Below are positions 5,407-6,228 of a stretch of DNA of 6,228 nt, in pieces (within the stretch, counting starts at the first letter, position 1; every line of letters starts with the position of its first letter). A program made the position numbers and the translations under genes. The DNA is from Streptomyces katrae (GTDB taxonomy: Bacteria; Actinomycetota; Actinomycetes; Streptomycetales; Streptomycetaceae). Below the pieces are notes generated by a model. The model was given only the letters and a program-made list of their open reading frames with translations, had not been told where the DNA came from and did no database searches. The stretch spans positions 1 through 6,228 of the forward strand of contig NZ_JZWV01000138.1 of the NCBI RefSeq assembly GCF_000966975.1, in the 5' to 3' direction.

Positions 5407-6228
5407 GTGCGCTGGTTGGTCGGGTGGAGCAGTATCGCCGCGAGCTTCGGTACGGCCGGACGCGTCCCGCCACCGGCCGCCGGCACCGGGTACGACGCCC
5501 CCCTCCGCGGCGGCATCGCCGACGCCGCCCACGCCGACGACCCCGCAGGCCAGGACGCCGAACGCACCGTCCACCCCGTCGGCGCCCAGCTCCTGTGGGG
5601 CGACCCCGACCCCCTCTGGGCCGTCGGCGACTGGCGCCCCGACGAGATCCGCACCGTCACCGCCGACCCCGCCGACCCGTTCACCCGGCTCGCCGTCCTC
5701 GGCTGCTGCGGCGCCGGCGACGAGGAACTCCGCCGCGCCCTCTACGCCGCCCGCGGCGGCGCCCTGCGCCACCTCACCGAATGGCCCGGCAGCTACACCG
5801 CCGTCGTCCAGGCCGGCCGGCGCATCACCGTCCTCGGCGACCTCGCCGGCGCCCGCCCCGTCTTCTACACCCCCTGGGCGGGCGGCACCGCGTACGCCAC
5901 CGCCGCCCTCCCCCTCGCCGACCTCATCGGCGCACAGCTCGACATCGGCCACCTCGCCGCCCTGCTCGCCTGCCCCGACAGCCCCGAGGCACTGGGCGAC
6001 GGCACCCCGTACGTCGGCGTGCGCCGCATCCCGCCCGGCCACACCCTGATCCTGCGCGAGGGCTCCCGGGAGATCACCGGCTACGAGCCCGTGGCCTCCC
6101 TCGCCGTCGCCGCCCCCGAGGCCGACCCGGAGGGGGCGGTCGAGGGAGTGCGGGAAGCGTTGACGGCCGCGGTGCGCGCCCGGCTCACAGCCCCCCGGCA
6201 TGCTCCCGACACCCTGCTCCCCGACCCC
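5407..6228 (+). CDS. Asparagine-synthase-family protein lacking catalytic Cys2, C-terminus cut by window edge
   Basis: The first 274 codons are visible, all in one open frame to the right edge. The product begins M-R-W-L-V-G-W and carries the class II glutamine-amidotransferase-like domain of the AsnB family: WPGSYTAVV (126-134), then D145-x-x-G148-x-x-P151-V-F-Y154, matching the D..G..PLYY signature, and RRIPPGHTL (206-214), matching the family's PPGH turn. From about residue 243 (EGVREALTAAVRARL) the start of the ATP-pyrophosphatase synthetase domain is seen; its SGGxDS loop would lie beyond the window. Glutaminase activity needs Cys at position 2, but here it is Arg. The protein is therefore probably ammonia-dependent or an amide-bond-forming relative such as a lasso-peptide cyclase-like enzyme. 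Family is clear; substrate is unknown. It has its own strong ribosome binding site and is transcribed away from the regulator gene. Confidence 0.88.
   Translation, partial: MRWLVGWSSIAASFGTAGRVPPPAAGTGYDAPLRGGIADAAHADDPAGQDAERTVHPVGAQLLWGDPDPLWAVGDWRPDEIRTVTADPADPFTRLAVLGCCGAGDEELRRALYAARGGALRHLTEWPGSYTAVVQAGRRITVLGDLAGARPVFYTPWAGGTAYATAALPLADLIGAQLDIGHLAALLACPDSPEALGDGTPYVGVRRIPPGHTLILREGSREITGYEPVASLAVAAPEADPEGAVEGVREALTAAVRARLTAPRHAPDTLLPDP

Noticed and set aside
3236..6049. A 937-codon plus-strand open frame
   Set aside because: It runs antisense to the regulator gene and then out of frame through the asparagine-synthase-like gene. The translation is low-complexity Arg/Gly/Pro/Ala, typical of shadow frames in high-GC DNA.
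5377..6201. A 274-codon Gly/Ala/Val-rich minus-strand frame
   Set aside because: It is the complement of the asparagine-synthase-like gene, whose plus-strand frame has recognisable motifs; the minus frame has only repetitive GGVGG-type content.

Overview
The window reads as chromosomal DNA of a Streptomyces or close relative. GC content is very high, codons end almost always in G or C, GTG starts are frequent, and the genes belong to families and an order I know from streptomycetes. It holds five protein-coding genes. Four lie head to tail on the minus strand; one partial gene lies on the plus strand at the right edge. I see no rRNA, tRNA, CRISPR array, transposon or integration site.

Left to right: (1) 1-960, minus, a PrsW-family glutamic-type intramembrane protease whose C-terminal end lies outside the window; (2) 1002-1850, minus, trmB, tRNA (guanine-N7)-methyltransferase; (3) 1902-3104, minus, lhgO, FAD-dependent L-2-hydroxyglutarate dehydrogenase/oxidase; (4) 3155-4753, minus, a 532-aa helix-turn-helix plus TPR-like regulator resembling the Streptomyces sporulation protein ORF1590 of S. 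griseus; (5) 4754-5406, a 653-bp divergent intergenic region with a good promoter for gene 4, a 12-bp-stem hairpin and several short repeats; (6) 5407 to the right edge, plus, an asparagine-synthase-family protein (274 codons visible).

The minus-strand genes are separated by only 50, 51 and 41 bp, so they can be read as one transcript running leftward from the promoter near 4823-4851. trmB and the protease gene each also have a -10-like hexamer placed so that transcription would begin at or beside their GTG start codon. They may therefore also be transcribed separately as (nearly) leaderless mRNAs. Functionally the four are mixed: developmental regulation, 2-hydroxyglutarate clearance, tRNA modification and a membrane protease. 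The cluster looks like a conserved chromosomal neighbourhood rather than a pathway.

The least ordinary part is the right end. The asparagine-synthase-like protein has the class II glutamine amidotransferase fold signatures but Arg instead of the catalytic Cys at position 2. It is therefore probably not a glutamine-dependent asparagine synthetase, and resembles the degenerate family members that include lasso-peptide cyclases. It is divergent from the sporulation-type regulator across an unusually long, repeat-bearing intergenic region. I found no fully convincing new system; the best leads are listed as findings.
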